Positions 1 through 6,322 of a DNA stretch of 6,610 nt are shown here, one piece after another. Positions within the stretch are counted from its first letter, which is position 1, and each line of letters starts with the position of its first letter. Position numbers and translations under genes: made by a program. Source of the stretch: a bacterium (GTDB lineage Bacteria; CG03); contig VMTI01000156.1 in NCBI GenBank assembly GCA_013791675.1, forward strand, positions 1 through 6,610, written 5' to 3'. The notes beneath the pieces were generated by a model. The model saw only the letters and a list, made by a program, of their open reading frames with translations. It made no database searches and was not told the DNA's origin.

Positions 1-508
1 ACTCTCTTTGAATAAAAAGCCTGTATTTTATTTTGTGTATCGGTAGAATTGAAATCGCGAAAAAAAACAGCGCGGATATAAATCCGGCTGAAACAGAATT
101 TGCAGAATACGCCGTATCAAAACGCAATTCGTTGACGGCAGCTACAAGATTCCCGGCGAAAATTTTATATGGGGCTGTGAGTTTCCCCGGCAGAGCGGCG
201 CCCGAATCTCTGCTGTAAATGGCTTTAAAAACCATCGCCGTCCAGCCTTTCATCTTCGGCTGAAAACTTATTTTAGCGGATGACACCTTGCTTGTTTTGG
301 CGGAAAATACCGCCGAGAAAAACCCGTTGACAGCTGAAGCTTCCGCAAATCTCATAACCCTGCTGTTATTGTAAGCGTCGCGCGCTTCAAATGGAGTGGT
401 CGCGTAAATTCTCCTGACCTGCTGGGGACTGATATCCGCCCACGAGCGCGGCGCTACGGCAGCGCTTAGGCAGAAACCTAAGCAGAAGGTAAGGAAACGC
501 TTTTTCAT
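1..508 (-). CDS. Exported protein of unknown function, 3' end cut by window edge
   Basis: The frame opens with ATG at 508-506 and stays open for 169 codons to the left edge, so the C-terminus is missing. The N-terminus is a classical Sec signal peptide: MKKR, a hydrophobic core (FLTFCLGFCLSAAVA), then a likely cleavage site at RSWA|DIS near residue 25. The mature part begins DISPQQVRRIYATTPFEARD and is rich in Ala, Ser and Phe. I recognise no family. Near residues 146-157 there is a hydrophobic stretch (GFISALFFFAIS) that could be a membrane segment or a buried strand. The gene is divergent from the HEAT-repeat gene and has its own promoter candidate. There is no Shine-Dalgarno sequence before the ATG, and the promoter lies so close that the transcript may be leaderless. 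An 8-base homopolymer at 60-67 falls inside the frame; loss of one base there would end the protein at 28-30. Export is well supported; function is unknown. Confidence 0.7.
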   Translation of the reverse strand, partial: MKKRFLTFCLGFCLSAAVAPRSWADISPQQVRRIYATTPFEARDAYNNSRVMRFAEASAVNGFFSAVFSAKTSKVSSAKISFQPKMKGWTAMVFKAIYSRDSGAALPGKLTAPYKIFAGNLVAAVNELRFDTAYSANSVSAGFISALFFFAISILPIHKIKYRLFIQRE

Positions 509-517
509 TTCAGTATA

Positions 518-546
518 ATACTACTTTGAAATACGGCGAATGTCAA
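518..546 (-). promoter_or_regulatory. Sigma70-type promoter candidate for the exported-protein gene at 508
   Basis: On the minus strand a perfect -35 box TTGACA (546-541) is followed after 17 bases by TAGTAT (523-518, four of six matches). An overlapping alternative -10, TATTAT (520-515, five of six), would need a 20-base spacer. Transcription would start at about 508-511, at or within a few bases of the ATG, leaving no room for a ribosome binding site. Confidence 0.5.
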
Positions 547-550
547 GCTA

Positions 551-580
551 TTGGCAATATAATGAAGTTTTTGGTAAACT
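551..580 (+). promoter_or_regulatory. Promoter candidate for the HEAT-repeat gene
   Basis: On the plus strand TTGGCA (551-556, five of six to the -35 consensus) is followed after 18 bases by TAAACT (575-580), preceded by TG at 572-573 as in extended -10 elements. The predicted start near 587 gives a leader of about 105 nt containing both inverted repeats. A perfect TATAAT at 558-563 is an alternative -10, but no convincing -35 lies upstream of it. The -35 box sits only four bases from that of the divergent promoter, so the two would compete for polymerase or share a regulator. Confidence 0.3.
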
Positions 581-593
581 GCATTTGGTTCGC

Positions 594-607
594 GGGATTA
601 AAATCCC
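594..607. repeat. Short inverted repeat GGGATT-AA-AATCCC
   Basis: GGGATT (594-599) and AATCCC (602-607) are perfect inverted arms around a two-base centre, in the leader upstream of the HEAT-repeat gene. The loop is too short for a good RNA hairpin, so if functional it is more likely a dimeric-protein binding site. It may also be chance. Confidence 0.25.
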
Positions 608-658
608 CGGCAAAGTTCATAGAATTGATAATTTTGTAATGGAGTTAACCGGATATCT

Positions 659-674
659 GCCCGCTTAAGCGGGC
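659..674. repeat. Perfect 16-bp palindrome GCCCGCTTAAGCGGGC before the RBS
   Basis: GCCCGC (659-664) and GCGGGC (669-674) flank TTAA, and the whole 16 bp is its own reverse complement. In RNA it would form a GC-rich six-pair stem with a four-base loop. It ends six bases before the Shine-Dalgarno run at 681-688 of the HEAT-repeat gene. That position fits an operator or a translation- or stability-modulating hairpin. No U-run follows, so it is not a normal intrinsic terminator. Confidence 0.5.
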
Positions 675-680
675 GGCATG

Positions 681-688
681 GGGAGAGG
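681..688 (+). promoter_or_regulatory. Ribosome binding site that sets the start of the HEAT-repeat gene
   Basis: The purine run GGGAGAGG lies four bases (TAAA) before the ATG at 693-695, good Shine-Dalgarno spacing. The in-frame ATG at 678-680 abuts this run and has no SD of its own. Starting there would also add MGRGK in front of a normal signal peptide. The start is therefore placed at 693. Confidence 0.75.
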
Positions 689-692
689 TAAA

Positions 693-2222
693 ATGAAGAG
701 GGGAATATTATTTATCGCCTGTTTTTTACTCACGTCTACGGGCTCATTCGCCGGACGGTTGGAAGACACTTTTGATAAATTAAAATCAAGCGAAACTCTG
801 AAAAGACGGCAGGCGGCGCGGGCATTAGGAAGTTTACAAAATAAAAAAGCTGTTTCCGAAATAATCTTTGCTTTAAAAAAAGAAATTACGGATGAAGTGA
901 AAATTGCTTTGATTGATTCTTTAGGCATCCTAAAAAGTACAGCAGCCACTTCCCTTCTTATTGAGAAAGCAAAAAAAGAAACAGACGCGGTGAGAATTTG
1001 CGCAATCATTGCTCTGGGAAAAATTACCGATACAGAAATTATTCCGGAATTAAAAAAGCTTTTAAAAGACAAATCTCCGCAAATCAGATGTTATGCCGCC
1101 GGCGCTTTACGAAAACAGGAAAATAAGGATGGGTTAAAAATAATTATAGAGGTTTTAAAAACAAGCCCCGAAGCGGCGCTATCCGCCATAAAAAACTTAT
1201 CGGAATTTAGCGAAAAAAAAGCGGCAGAATCTTTAATACCTTTTCTGAAAAATAAAGATACGTTAATGAGACTGCACAGCGTCTGGGCTCTGGGAAAAAC
1301 AGGAAACAAAACCGCCGTTCATCCATTGCTTGAACTTTTGAAAACGGAGAAAAACAGGGGCATATTGCTGAAAACTATTGAAGCGCTGGGAAAAATAGGA
1401 GGAGAGGAAAAAATTGCTTCTTCTGTTTATCCCTTTCTATCACATGAGTATAAATCCATAGCCCTTGAAGCTGTCAAAACCTTATCACTCTTAGAAAACG
1501 AGAGCGGTATCTCTTATTTAGTCGCGGGCGCTAAAGATGAAAAAGTATCCCGTGAAATTCAGCGCCTCTGCATGACTTCAGCCAGGCAAAGAGCAGGAAA
1601 AAGGACACGGGAAGAAGTCATTAAAGCTTTACTGGGGGATACAAGATGGACGATGAGCTGGAGCAAAGAAGAAGCGGATGTTTTGATAAAATTTACCTCT
1701 GATAAAAATGAAATTGTCCGAACAATGGCTTATGCCGGTTTAGCCGGAATTAATATTGAAAAATACTGGGAAATAATCAAAAGGGGGCTAACGGATAAAA
1801 GTAGCAACTTAAGGAAGGCGATTGTTTCAAAAATCGGCGATTTTAAATTCAACCAGGGCGCTGAGAATTTGAAGGAGTTCTTCCCCCGGGAAGAGCAGGA
1901 GCTAAAAAAAACAATTTTAGAGACATTTTATAAATGCTCATTAAAAAACGGATTGCAAATGGGATTGAGTGACGGTGATTTTTATAATCAGTTAACCGCG
2001 GCAAACTATCTGTCTATACTGGGAGATAATTCAGGTTATGCCGCTGTTGTAAAAGGTCTTGGAAGTGAAGATGAGGAAATACGGGAATTGGCTTTAGAAA
2101 CATCCCTGAATATGAAAGATACGCGAATAATCCCTCATTTAAAAAACCTTCAGAAAAAAGTAAAAGATAAAACGCTCAAAAAAGATATAAAAGCGATTAT
2201 AAAGGCAATTAAAAACCAATGA
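693..2222 (+). CDS. Exported HEAT-repeat (PBS-lyase-type) protein
   Basis: This is a 509-residue protein with a Sec signal peptide (MKRGILFIACFLLTSTGSFA, likely cut after residue 20). The rest is an array of roughly 11-12 two-helix repeats of about 31 residues, of the HEAT / phycobilisome-lyase-like class. Recognisable second-helix signatures are RRQAARALGSL (38-48), VRICAIIALGKI (100-111), IRCYAAGALRK (131-141), MRLHSVWALGKTG (192-204), LLKTIEALGKIGG (225-237), VRTMAYAGLAGI (342-353) and IRELALETSLNM (463-474). Repeats at 285-330 and 400-430 are degenerate. Such solenoids act as protein-binding scaffolds, and no catalytic motif is visible. With the signal peptide it should lie in the periplasm or at the envelope. 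C10 has a poor lipobox context, so lipoprotein processing looks unlikely. It converges on the radical SAM operon and shows no evident functional tie to it. Fold assignment is confident; partner and role are unknown. Confidence 0.85.
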   Translation: MKRGILFIACFLLTSTGSFAGRLEDTFDKLKSSETLKRRQAARALGSLQNKKAVSEIIFALKKEITDEVKIALIDSLGILKSTAATSLLIEKAKKETDAVRICAIIALGKITDTEIIPELKKLLKDKSPQIRCYAAGALRKQENKDGLKIIIEVLKTSPEAALSAIKNLSEFSEKKAAESLIPFLKNKDTLMRLHSVWALGKTGNKTAVHPLLELLKTEKNRGILLKTIEALGKIGGEEKIASSVYPFLSHEYKSIALEAVKTLSLLENESGISYLVAGAKDEKVSREIQRLCMTSARQRAGKRTREEVIKALLGDTRWTMSWSKEEADVLIKFTSDKNEIVRTMAYAGLAGINIEKYWEIIKRGLTDKSSNLRKAIVSKIGDFKFNQGAENLKEFFPREEQELKKTILETFYKCSLKNGLQMGLSDGDFYNQLTAANYLSILGDNSGYAAVVKGLGSEDEEIRELALETSLNMKDTRIIPHLKNLQKKVKDKTLKKDIKAIIKAIKNQ

Positions 2223-2347
2223 AAAAAAGAAAGATTAACAGATATTCCTTTTTCACCCCGCTAAAAAGCAAGCCTTCTTCGGCATACGCGCTGTTTTTTC
2301 CACTGATAATTTTATTTTATTTTTTAATAGCCGCCGCAAGTTCATAA
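2219..2347 (+). CDS. Possible 42-residue single-pass membrane microprotein
   Basis: An ATG at 2219-2221 overlaps the TGA of the HEAT-repeat gene in an ATGA arrangement typical of translational coupling, and reads to TAA at 2345-2347. The peptide starts MKKRKINRYSFFTPLKSKPS and continues with a hydrophobic stretch (ALFFPLIILFYFLIAAA) ending in SS. A basic N-terminus followed by one membrane span matches small membrane proteins. Against it: no clear Shine-Dalgarno is present (only AAAGG about 12 bases upstream), the hydrophobicity comes partly from T-rich DNA, and the last 31 bases overlap the antisense 3' end of the methyltransferase fusion gene. It may be chance. Confidence 0.3.
   Translation: MKKRKINRYSFFTPLKSKPSSAYALFFPLIILFYFLIAAASS
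2263..2299. terminator. Weak bidirectional terminator candidate between convergent genes
   Basis: The 94-bp gap between the convergent HEAT-repeat and fusion genes holds an A-run plus AGC (2263-2269) and GCT (2290-2292), followed by six T (2294-2299). The arms can pair with one bulged base, with an inner GCC/GGC pairing at 2272-2274 and 2281-2283. The A-run on one side and T-run on the other would allow use in both directions, but the stem is short and interrupted. It also lies inside the possible microprotein frame, and at most one of the two need be real. Confidence 0.25.
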
Positions 2348-3828
2348 AAAAGCGGACCGAATCTTTTTAATATTTTAATCTGAAAACCGTTTGCGGTCAA
2401 AACCTTATTCAGTTTTTTTAGTCCGTAAGTTCTTTTGTGGTCGTCGGGTTTGAAGCCGAAAAAAACCGCGATTCTGTCGCAGATAGGATTCACGGCGGAA
2501 ATAATAACAATGCCGCCGGGCCTCAAAACCCTGTTCGCCTCAAAAAGAAGCTTTGACGCGTCATCGGCATGTTCAATCACGGAAGCAATCACAACACAAT
2601 CAAATTCGCCGGATTTAAACGGGAGTTTTTCGCCGCTGCCTTCAAGAATCAAGACTCCGGTATCTTTATTTGCCTCGCGAAGCCGCGCCTCCGGCTCTAT
2701 CCCCACGGCTCTTTTCAATTCCAGTTCCGACTTCAAAAAAGTCAGCATCTCTCCGTCGGCAGCGCCAATGTCCAGCAGCTCCATTCCCCGCGCGCCGAAA
2801 GTTTTCAGAACCTGAACAATTTCTCTGCTCCTTTTTTTAATCCTGTATTTCGTGATAACATTTTTCCTTCTTTTTTCAAGATACTTTTCCACCGGATTTT
2901 CGGCCAGGCAGGCCCCTCCGGCAAACTCCTCAAAAAAAGAATTCATATAAAAAAGGCCTATTAAAGTGGGGAAAAGCTCGTTCACAAGCGATATCAGCAA
3001 TCCGCCGGCAAGAAGTCCGGCGAGACTGAAACCTTGCGAAAAAACAAGCACAATCAACCCTTCTCTCACCCCCAGCCCTCTTAGCCCTAACGGAAAACTT
3101 GAAGCGGCGACAATAAGAGGGAAATAAAATATTCTGTCGGAAAAAGAAATATTTATTCCCACTGCTTTAAACAAAATAAAAAAATTTAATAACAGGCAAA
3201 TTTCCAGAAGACCCGAGTAAAAGAAGCTTCTGTAAATCCCCTTAGAATCAAACCGCCAAAGGCCGCCTCCGTTCGTCCCGCCGGCGTGTCTTTTAACCGA
3301 AAAAATTCCTGTTTTAAATATTTTGCCCGCAAAAATCAGAAAAATCAATAATGAAAAAAGAGATAGAACGAGCCCCCTTGTAAATCCGCGGCAGTAGAAC
3401 CAACTTACAAGGGACAGAAAACCAAGGATAAAAATTCTCAAAAAATAATTCGTAAAAACCGCGGACAATCCCTTATAGTACGGCATATCAAATCTTCGCT
3501 TCAGAAAAACCGCTCTTATAAATTCACCCGACTTGAACGGCATCAGCTCTTTTAAGGGGAAACTGCCAAGTTTAAAAATCCGCACTTCCCGCGAAGAAAC
3601 AGACAGGCCGAAAAATCTCAAAACCCATTTATATTTCTCAACCGCGGCCACAAGGCAGGCGAAAGCGGAAATGACGAGAGCGAGAAAAAAAAGTTTCACA
3701 TCCGTTTGTGAAAGCACTATCAAAACTTCCTTAAAATCTATTCTCCTGAAAAGAACAAAAAATATAAGCGCAGTGACAAAAAGAAAAACCAGAAATTTCA
3801 GAGTTTTGTTTCTAATTTTCATATTCAA
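2317..3828 (-). CDS. Membrane fusion: LPG-synthase-TM (UPF0104) domain plus class I SAM methyltransferase
   Basis: The encoded protein has 503 residues counted from TTG at 3828, or 501 from ATG at 3822. Neither start has a clear Shine-Dalgarno; the ATG is the more likely. Residues 1 to about 300 form a multi-spanning domain with spans near 10-28, 43-64, 123-145, 151-168, 203-222, 234-247 and 256-297. Family signatures of the UPF0104 / lysylphosphatidylglycerol-synthase-TM group are visible: PFKSGEFIRAVFLKRRF (97-113) and FPLGLRGLGVREGLIVL (245-261). A basic linker (318-336) leads to a Rossmann methyltransferase: SAM motif I LLDIGAADG (351-359), an acidic loop GIEPE (376-380), EKLPFKSGEFDCVVIASVIE (400-419) and RVLRPGGIVIISAVNP (433-448). 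This is a Methyltransf_11-like pattern that often acts on small molecules or lipid-like substrates. The TM domain is related to the flippase half of MprF, but the lysyl-transferase half is absent. It is the last gene of the operon, 11-17 nt after the preceding stop. I infer methylation at the membrane of a lipid-linked product; the substrate is unknown. Confidence 0.82.
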   Translation of the reverse strand: MNMKIRNKTLKFLVFLFVTALIFFVLFRRIDFKEVLIVLSQTDVKLFFLALVISAFACLVAAVEKYKWVLRFFGLSVSSREVRIFKLGSFPLKELMPFKSGEFIRAVFLKRRFDMPYYKGLSAVFTNYFLRIFILGFLSLVSWFYCRGFTRGLVLSLFSLLIFLIFAGKIFKTGIFSVKRHAGGTNGGGLWRFDSKGIYRSFFYSGLLEICLLLNFFILFKAVGINISFSDRIFYFPLIVAASSFPLGLRGLGVREGLIVLVFSQGFSLAGLLAGGLLISLVNELFPTLIGLFYMNSFFEEFAGGACLAENPVEKYLEKRRKNVITKYRIKKRSREIVQVLKTFGARGMELLDIGAADGEMLTFLKSELELKRAVGIEPEARLREANKDTGVLILEGSGEKLPFKSGEFDCVVIASVIEHADDASKLLFEANRVLRPGGIVIISAVNPICDRIAVFFGFKPDDHKRTYGLKKLNKVLTANGFQIKILKRFGPLFYELAAAIKK

Positions 3829-3839
3829 TTAACGCTATT

Positions 3840-4853
3840 TTACGGCTCATTTTTCGCCCGTTTCTCTGCGCTTAAAATATTTTTCACCGATTCCATCCCT
3901 TCAAAATTCATACCCATAAAATAACTCAATTCCCTCGCGCCCAAAAAACCGCAGCCGGAACAGCTGTATTCCGGAAGTTTTCTGAACGCCTTCAAAAACC
4001 CTTCCCTGACATTCGGCAATTCCCCGAAAAATTCTCCGTCGTTCCTGTCGCAGGGAAGAAGCGTCCCGTCCACGTCAATCACCGCGAACAGTTTTCCCGC
4101 GGCGCATTTTACACCGGGGAAACACGGATAATTTCTTATATGACGCAAACTGCTTAAACTGTTTCTCAAAAAAGGGAACCCTTCTTTTTTCAGTTTAATC
4201 AGTTTATCAACCGCCTCTTTATACCGCTTCTCATCAGGACACAGCTCGCTGTCCTTCGAACCCTTGTACATCAGCTTAAACGGCTGAAATGCGGCAAGAA
4301 CCCCGAATTTTTCAGCCAACCCCGCAATAAAATCAATGTCATTCAGATTATATTTTGTAATCGTCGTTGTTATTACGGTTTTAATACCCATCTCTACGCA
4401 AATCCGCAGCGCATTATATGACTGCTCAAAGGCCCCCTTTCTTCCCGAAATATAATCGTGCGTCGGCTCTGAGCCGTCAATACTTATTTTTATCATGTCA
4501 AGATTCTGCAGAGCGTCTTTTCTTTTCTCAATCAGAGCGCCTCGGGTATTCATGCTGCACGAAATATTAAGCCCTTTCGCGTATTTTATAATTTCGCCGA
4601 TGTCGTCCCTCAGCAGGGGTTCTCCTCCGCTAAAAGAAATTCGCGCCGTGCCGGCTTTTCCTGCCTGCCTTAAAATTTCTTTTATTTCCGTCAACTCCAT
4701 TTCAGGACGCGGATTTTTCCACAGAGCGCAGTATCGGCACCTGTTGCCGCAGCGGTCCAGCAGCTGCCATCTTAACGCCAAAGGATAATTTTTTCTCTGT
4801 ATTTTAAGGCAAAAGAGCGCTTTTAGCCCGGCAAAAACGAAATTCAACTTCAT
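3840..4853 (-). CDS. Radical SAM protein with SPASM/twitch-like C-terminal domain
   Basis: This 337-residue protein has the radical SAM 4Fe-4S motif Cx3Cx2C at C35, C39 and C42 (DRCGNRCRYC), the SAM-contacting FSGGEP (74-79), and the barrel-strand motifs MIKISIDGSEP (120-130) and TVITTTITKYN (159-169). The C-terminus has further cysteines: C250 in CAAGKLFAVID, C268 in LLPC, and C298/C301 in SCSGC, with C244 nearby. This resembles a short SPASM or twitch domain holding one auxiliary Fe-S cluster. The full seven-cysteine SPASM pattern is not present. Members modify peptides, sugars, cofactors or other small molecules by radical chemistry, so the substrate cannot be assigned. The start codon overlaps the preceding stop (ATGA, 4853-4850), and a GGGGGAAGG purine run directly precedes the ATG, so translation is probably coupled. 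The reading frame is intact. The family call is strong; the reaction is unknown. Confidence 0.88.
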   Translation of the reverse strand: MKLNFVFAGLKALFCLKIQRKNYPLALRWQLLDRCGNRCRYCALWKNPRPEMELTEIKEILRQAGKAGTARISFSGGEPLLRDDIGEIIKYAKGLNISCSMNTRGALIEKRKDALQNLDMIKISIDGSEPTHDYISGRKGAFEQSYNALRICVEMGIKTVITTTITKYNLNDIDFIAGLAEKFGVLAAFQPFKLMYKGSKDSELCPDEKRYKEAVDKLIKLKKEGFPFLRNSLSSLRHIRNYPCFPGVKCAAGKLFAVIDVDGTLLPCDRNDGEFFGELPNVREGFLKAFRKLPEYSCSGCGFLGARELSYFMGMNFEGMESVKNILSAEKRAKNEP

Positions 4854-6322
4854 CCTTCCCCCGAATGCGCGGACTTTTTTACGAAATCCGGCTTCCCTGC
4901 CGCGCCGATATCCGTGTGAAAATAATGGCCAATCATCCTGAGCGCCACTTTTACATACCGCGCCAGTTCGCCGAAAGAACGCAATCTCGTCAAAGTACGC
5001 AAAATAAACACCGGCCTGAAATAAAATCCATAGTACATCTTTTTCAGCAGACTTTCAATTTTCCTTTGACTTAACGCGACGCCCGGAACGTAAATCCTCT
5101 TTTCTCCCTCCCGGCCGAGAACAAACTCTTTCCAGTAATCATACCCTGTCTCCCTCACAACATCAAAATGCATTTTTGAGCCGGGTTTCGGGATTGCCCT
5201 GCAAATTTGGACAAAGTCAAGTTTAAGTTTCTTTGCCCATTTGAGAGTTTCTTTTGCATCTTTCGCTTTTTCACCGGGATTCCCCGCCATTAGAAAACCG
5301 AGATTTCTTATGCCGAGTTTCCGGGATACGGCAATCGCTTTTTCTGTCTGGCTTAAATTAATTTCTTTGTTAATATTTTCAAGCGTTCCTGCATTTCCCG
5401 ATTCAATACCCCAAAAAACCATTCTCAAACCGCTTTTCTTGGCCGCGCGGAGAATTTCCTCATCCACCAGGTCAACCCTGCTGCGGCATGTCCAGTTAAT
5501 ATCAAGTTTTCTCTTAATTATTCCCTCAAAAATCTTAAGACACCTTTCCCTGTTAACAAAAAAAGTCGCGTCAAAAAAATCAATTTCTCTAACGTCAAAG
5601 TCATAATAACACTTCTCAATTTCGGCGAGAACACTTTCCGCGCTTCTCTCTCTGTAATGCGCCAGACCGGCAATCGCGCAGAAAGTACATTTCCACGGGC
5701 AGCCCGTTGATGTAAGCATTATTGTGAAATTTTTTCTCTGGGAGACAAAAGAATGATATAGCTGATTCGGGAGAAGATGCCTTGCGGGAAACGGATAACT
5801 GTCAAAATCAGCAAGTTTCAGGTTTGCGGGGTTTATAATAACTTCATCTTTTTCATTTCTCCGGCAAAGTCCGGCAATATGTTTATATTTCCCGCCGGGA
5901 AAATTTTCCAGAAATTCAGGCAGGGTCTCAACAGCCTCTCCTATAAATCCGAAATCAATTTCAGAATAACTCATTGTCTCACGCGGATACAGCGAAAAAT
6001 TTATTCCGCCGGCGATAACCGGAACGCCAATCGCTTTTTTCAAGAACCTGATCCAGTCAAGAGTGTCATGAAAGCAGTATGTGTCCAAACGGAACATTAT
6101 AAAATCAGGGCGAAATATTTCCAGTTTTTTCCTAACCTGCTCTTTACTCAGCTTCAGCGCCGCGGCGTCAATCAAAATCACTTTGCTGCCCGATTTTTCG
6201 GCAATTGCGGCAACATACGCTAGAACGATCGGCGGAGAGAAAGTGAATTCCTCATCAACAACTTTTAGATTTTCCGAAAATCCGTGATGCCGTATGGGGA
6301 CATGAACAAAAGCGACTTTCAT
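4850..6322 (-). CDS. B12-binding-domain radical SAM enzyme
   Basis: This 490-residue protein has the usual architecture of cobalamin-binding radical SAM enzymes. Residues 1-145 form the B12-binding Rossmann domain, with SPPIVLAYVAAIAEKSG (29-45), PVIAGGINFSLYPRETM (101-117) and IDFGFIGEAVETLPEFL (122-138). The DxHxxG ligand motif of methionine synthase is not seen, as is common in this class. The radical SAM domain follows, with Cx3Cx2C at C208, C212 and C215 (STGCPWKCTFC), FFDATFFVNRERC (249-261), FWGIESGNAGTLENINKEI (303-321) and IPKPGSKMH (377-385). The C-terminal 80 residues are basic and partly hydrophobic (FYFRPVFILRTLTRL), which could aid membrane association. Known members methylate unactivated carbons or do ring and rearrangement chemistry in lipid, cofactor and antibiotic pathways. 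Both ends are locked to neighbours by ATGA overlaps (6322-6319 and 4853-4850). The Shine-Dalgarno is weak and distant (AAAGGAAAG about 12 bases upstream). Function beyond the class is unassigned. Confidence 0.9.
   Translation of the reverse strand: MKVAFVHVPIRHHGFSENLKVVDEEFTFSPPIVLAYVAAIAEKSGSKVILIDAAALKLSKEQVRKKLEIFRPDFIMFRLDTYCFHDTLDWIRFLKKAIGVPVIAGGINFSLYPRETMSYSEIDFGFIGEAVETLPEFLENFPGGKYKHIAGLCRRNEKDEVIINPANLKLADFDSYPFPARHLLPNQLYHSFVSQRKNFTIMLTSTGCPWKCTFCAIAGLAHYRERSAESVLAEIEKCYYDFDVREIDFFDATFFVNRERCLKIFEGIIKRKLDINWTCRSRVDLVDEEILRAAKKSGLRMVFWGIESGNAGTLENINKEINLSQTEKAIAVSRKLGIRNLGFLMAGNPGEKAKDAKETLKWAKKLKLDFVQICRAIPKPGSKMHFDVVRETGYDYWKEFVLGREGEKRIYVPGVALSQRKIESLLKKMYYGFYFRPVFILRTLTRLRSFGELARYVKVALRMIGHYFHTDIGAAGKPDFVKKSAHSGEG

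Noticed and set aside
33..218. Plus-strand open frame of 61 codons
   Set aside because: It lies antisense to the signal-peptide-bearing minus-strand frame 508-1, has no family resemblance and is explained as a shadow.
659..674. Palindrome read as an intrinsic terminator
   Set aside because: No T-run follows on either strand, and a ribosome binding site follows directly on the plus strand.
678..692. ATG at 678 as the start of the HEAT-repeat gene
   Set aside because: It abuts the Shine-Dalgarno run at 681-688 that serves the ATG at 693. The 693 start gives a cleaner signal peptide.
665..1309. Minus-strand open frames at 665-1072 and 1091-1309
   Set aside because: They are antisense to the well-supported HEAT repeats. 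Their composition is the complement of Lys/Glu/Ala-rich helices, with no recognisable domain.
2435..2964. Overlapping plus-strand frames at 2435-2815 and 2569-2964
   Set aside because: They are antisense to the methyltransferase motifs of the fusion gene, which are conserved in the minus frame. There are no RBS or domain features.
5241..6287. Plus-strand frames at 5241-5606, 5777-6223 and 6081-6287
   Set aside because: All lie antisense to the B12-radical SAM gene, whose motifs run through the whole region.
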